From assembly GCF_017745275.1 (NCBI RefSeq), contig NZ_JAGHZS010000006.1, positions 310,001 through 374,000 on the forward strand: a DNA stretch of 64,000 nt, in the 5' to 3' direction. The notes under the pieces were generated by a model, which was not told the DNA's origin, did no database searches, and saw nothing but the letters and a program-made list of their open reading frames with translations. Each line of letters opens with the position of its first letter. Position 1 is the stretch's first letter. Positions 63,154-64,000 of the stretch are shown piece by piece. The DNA comes from Chitinophaga sp. (GTDB lineage Bacteria > Bacteroidota > Bacteroidia > Chitinophagales > Chitinophagaceae). The translations under genes were made by a program, and so were the position numbers.

Positions 63154-64000
63154 TTAGTTATAAATAGTTACCTTATGCCCGTCTACCGAATATTTGATAC
63201 CGGCGGTATATTCCAGCATTTTTAACACCTGTGAGATGTTGTAATTGCGGGAAATTTTACCGCTGATTTCATCTGTTGCCGGTGTGCCTGCATATACAAT
63301 TTCCACGTCGTACCATCTGGCAATCTGGCGCATAACGGTGGGCAGATCAACATCCCGGAAGGCGAACTGGTCGTTTTTCCACGCAACGGCTTCCTCTGTG
63401 TCCACTGTTTTTACCTGGAGGTTTCCATTGTTTGTGTTGACGTTGGCTTGCTGGCCTGGTGATAAAATAGTTTGTCCATTGTGGCTGCTTACTTTTACTG
63501 CTCCTTCCAGCAGGGTGGTCAGGGTCGCTTTCTCATCAGCATAAGCATTGATATTAAAATGAGTACCGAGTACTTCTATGGTGGATTTATTGGTGTGTAC
63601 GGTAAATGGTTTGGCAGCATTGGCAGTCACTTCAAAGTAGGCTTCTCCGGAAAGCTCTACTGTCCTGGTGTTTCCCACAAAAGCAGTGGGATATTTCAGG
63701 GAGCTGGCAGCGTTTAGCCAGGCTTTGGTGCCATCGGGCAGGGTTACCTGGTATTCGCCACCGCGGGGCGTGGTCAGTATGTTATATTGCACTGTTGCAT
63801 TGGCGGCGGCAGTGCCGTTGTAGGCCAGTTCTCCACTGTTGGTTTGCACGATATTTACATTCCCCTGCCGGGCCAGCGTGCCAGTATGGCTGCTATCCAG
63901 TGTAATCCGGGAGCCATCAGCCAGTTGTAACGTAGCTTTGCTAATGCCAGGGGCGATATCGTTTTTTACCTGGCTTTGGCCAGCCAGTTTTACGGGTGCC
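63154..64000 (-). CDS. FecR-family anti-sigma factor, C-terminal part
   Basis: The frame is open to the right edge, so the N-terminus and membrane helix lie outside the window. The FecR periplasmic domain is clear: GGEYQVTLPDGTKAWLNAAS, VELSGEAYFEVTANAAKPFT and VLGTHFNINAY; the C-terminus (LPTVMRQIARWYDVEIVYAG) is the STN-contacting part. The SusC with an STN domain follows downstream, and a FecI-type sigma factor should lie to the right of the window. The 270 bases between the two genes contain no recognised gene. Confidence 0.92.
   Translation of the reverse strand, partial: APVKLAGQSQVKNDIAPGISKATLQLADGSRITLDSSHTGTLARQGNVNIVQTNSGELAYNGTAAANATVQYNILTTPRGGEYQVTLPDGTKAWLNAASSLKYPTAFVGNTRTVELSGEAYFEVTANAAKPFTVHTNKSTIEVLGTHFNINAYADEKATLTTLLEGAVKVSSHNGQTILSPGQQANVNTNNGNLQVKTVDTEEAVAWKNDQFAFRDVDLPTVMRQIARWYDVEIVYAGTPATDEISGKISRNYNISQVLKMLEYTAGIKYSVDGHKVTIYN

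Overview
The window comes from a Bacteroidota genome, most likely Chitinophaga or a close relative in the Chitinophagaceae. Evidence for this: three SusC/SusD-type loci, FecI/FecR-type sigma/anti-sigma switches, TAnnTTTG-type promoter elements, weak ribosome binding sites, LytTR-type two-component genes, and a class I RiPP precursor-like leader. No rRNA, tRNA, CRISPR array, phage or intact insertion sequence was seen.

Layout. 1-10645: right part of a uronate polysaccharide utilization locus (truncated SusD, heparinase II/III lyase, DUF2264 protein, kduI, GH105-DUF4861 fusion, kduD, LacI regulator, GH88), with a perfect LacI-type operator inside the promoter at 2887-2917. A lyase cleaves the polymer, GH88/GH105 enzymes release the unsaturated uronic acid, and KduI then KduD convert it to 2-keto-3-deoxygluconate. 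10642-15903: GNAT acetyltransferase, a Pls/PosA-like single-module NRPS and an SRPBCC protein. 15904-16508: no large gene. 16509-20931: AraC-Ogt DNA repair protein, alginate-lyase-family protein and S41 protease. 21034-31374: ECF sigma, FecR, SusC, SusD, a peptidase-like lipoprotein and two TlpA-type thioredoxins, apparently one outer-membrane uptake system. 31443-35356 (minus): AraC regulator, TIM-barrel isomerase, PhyH dioxygenase and GH47 alpha-mannosidase. 35391-42000: housekeeping genes (rhlE, nadC, DUF2252, a diheme cytochrome) mixed with palindromic repeats and two decayed genes, a SusC::SusD deletion chimera and a FecR pseudogene. 42157-45218: poorly characterised proteins (DUF1266, an unknown, GRDP-like, a membrane protein).

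45794-51653 is the most unusual region. A LytS-type kinase and LytTR regulator are followed by a 64-residue precursor-like peptide with a Ser/Thr-rich, Cys-free C-terminus, a receiver-only protein, and a full-length lantibiotic dehydratase with its catalytic residues present. No LanC cyclase, protease or exporter is nearby. I read this as a candidate RiPP locus for a dehydroamino-acid peptide without lanthionine rings.

51754-57406 holds a PQQ-type sugar dehydrogenase with cytochrome c, a zinc-ribbon membrane protein, an unusual phosphoserine phosphatase fused to a PGDH remnant and an ACT domain, and a convergent redoxin/copper-monooxygenase-like pair. 57484-64000 (minus) is a third FecR-SusC-SusD locus that runs off the right edge.
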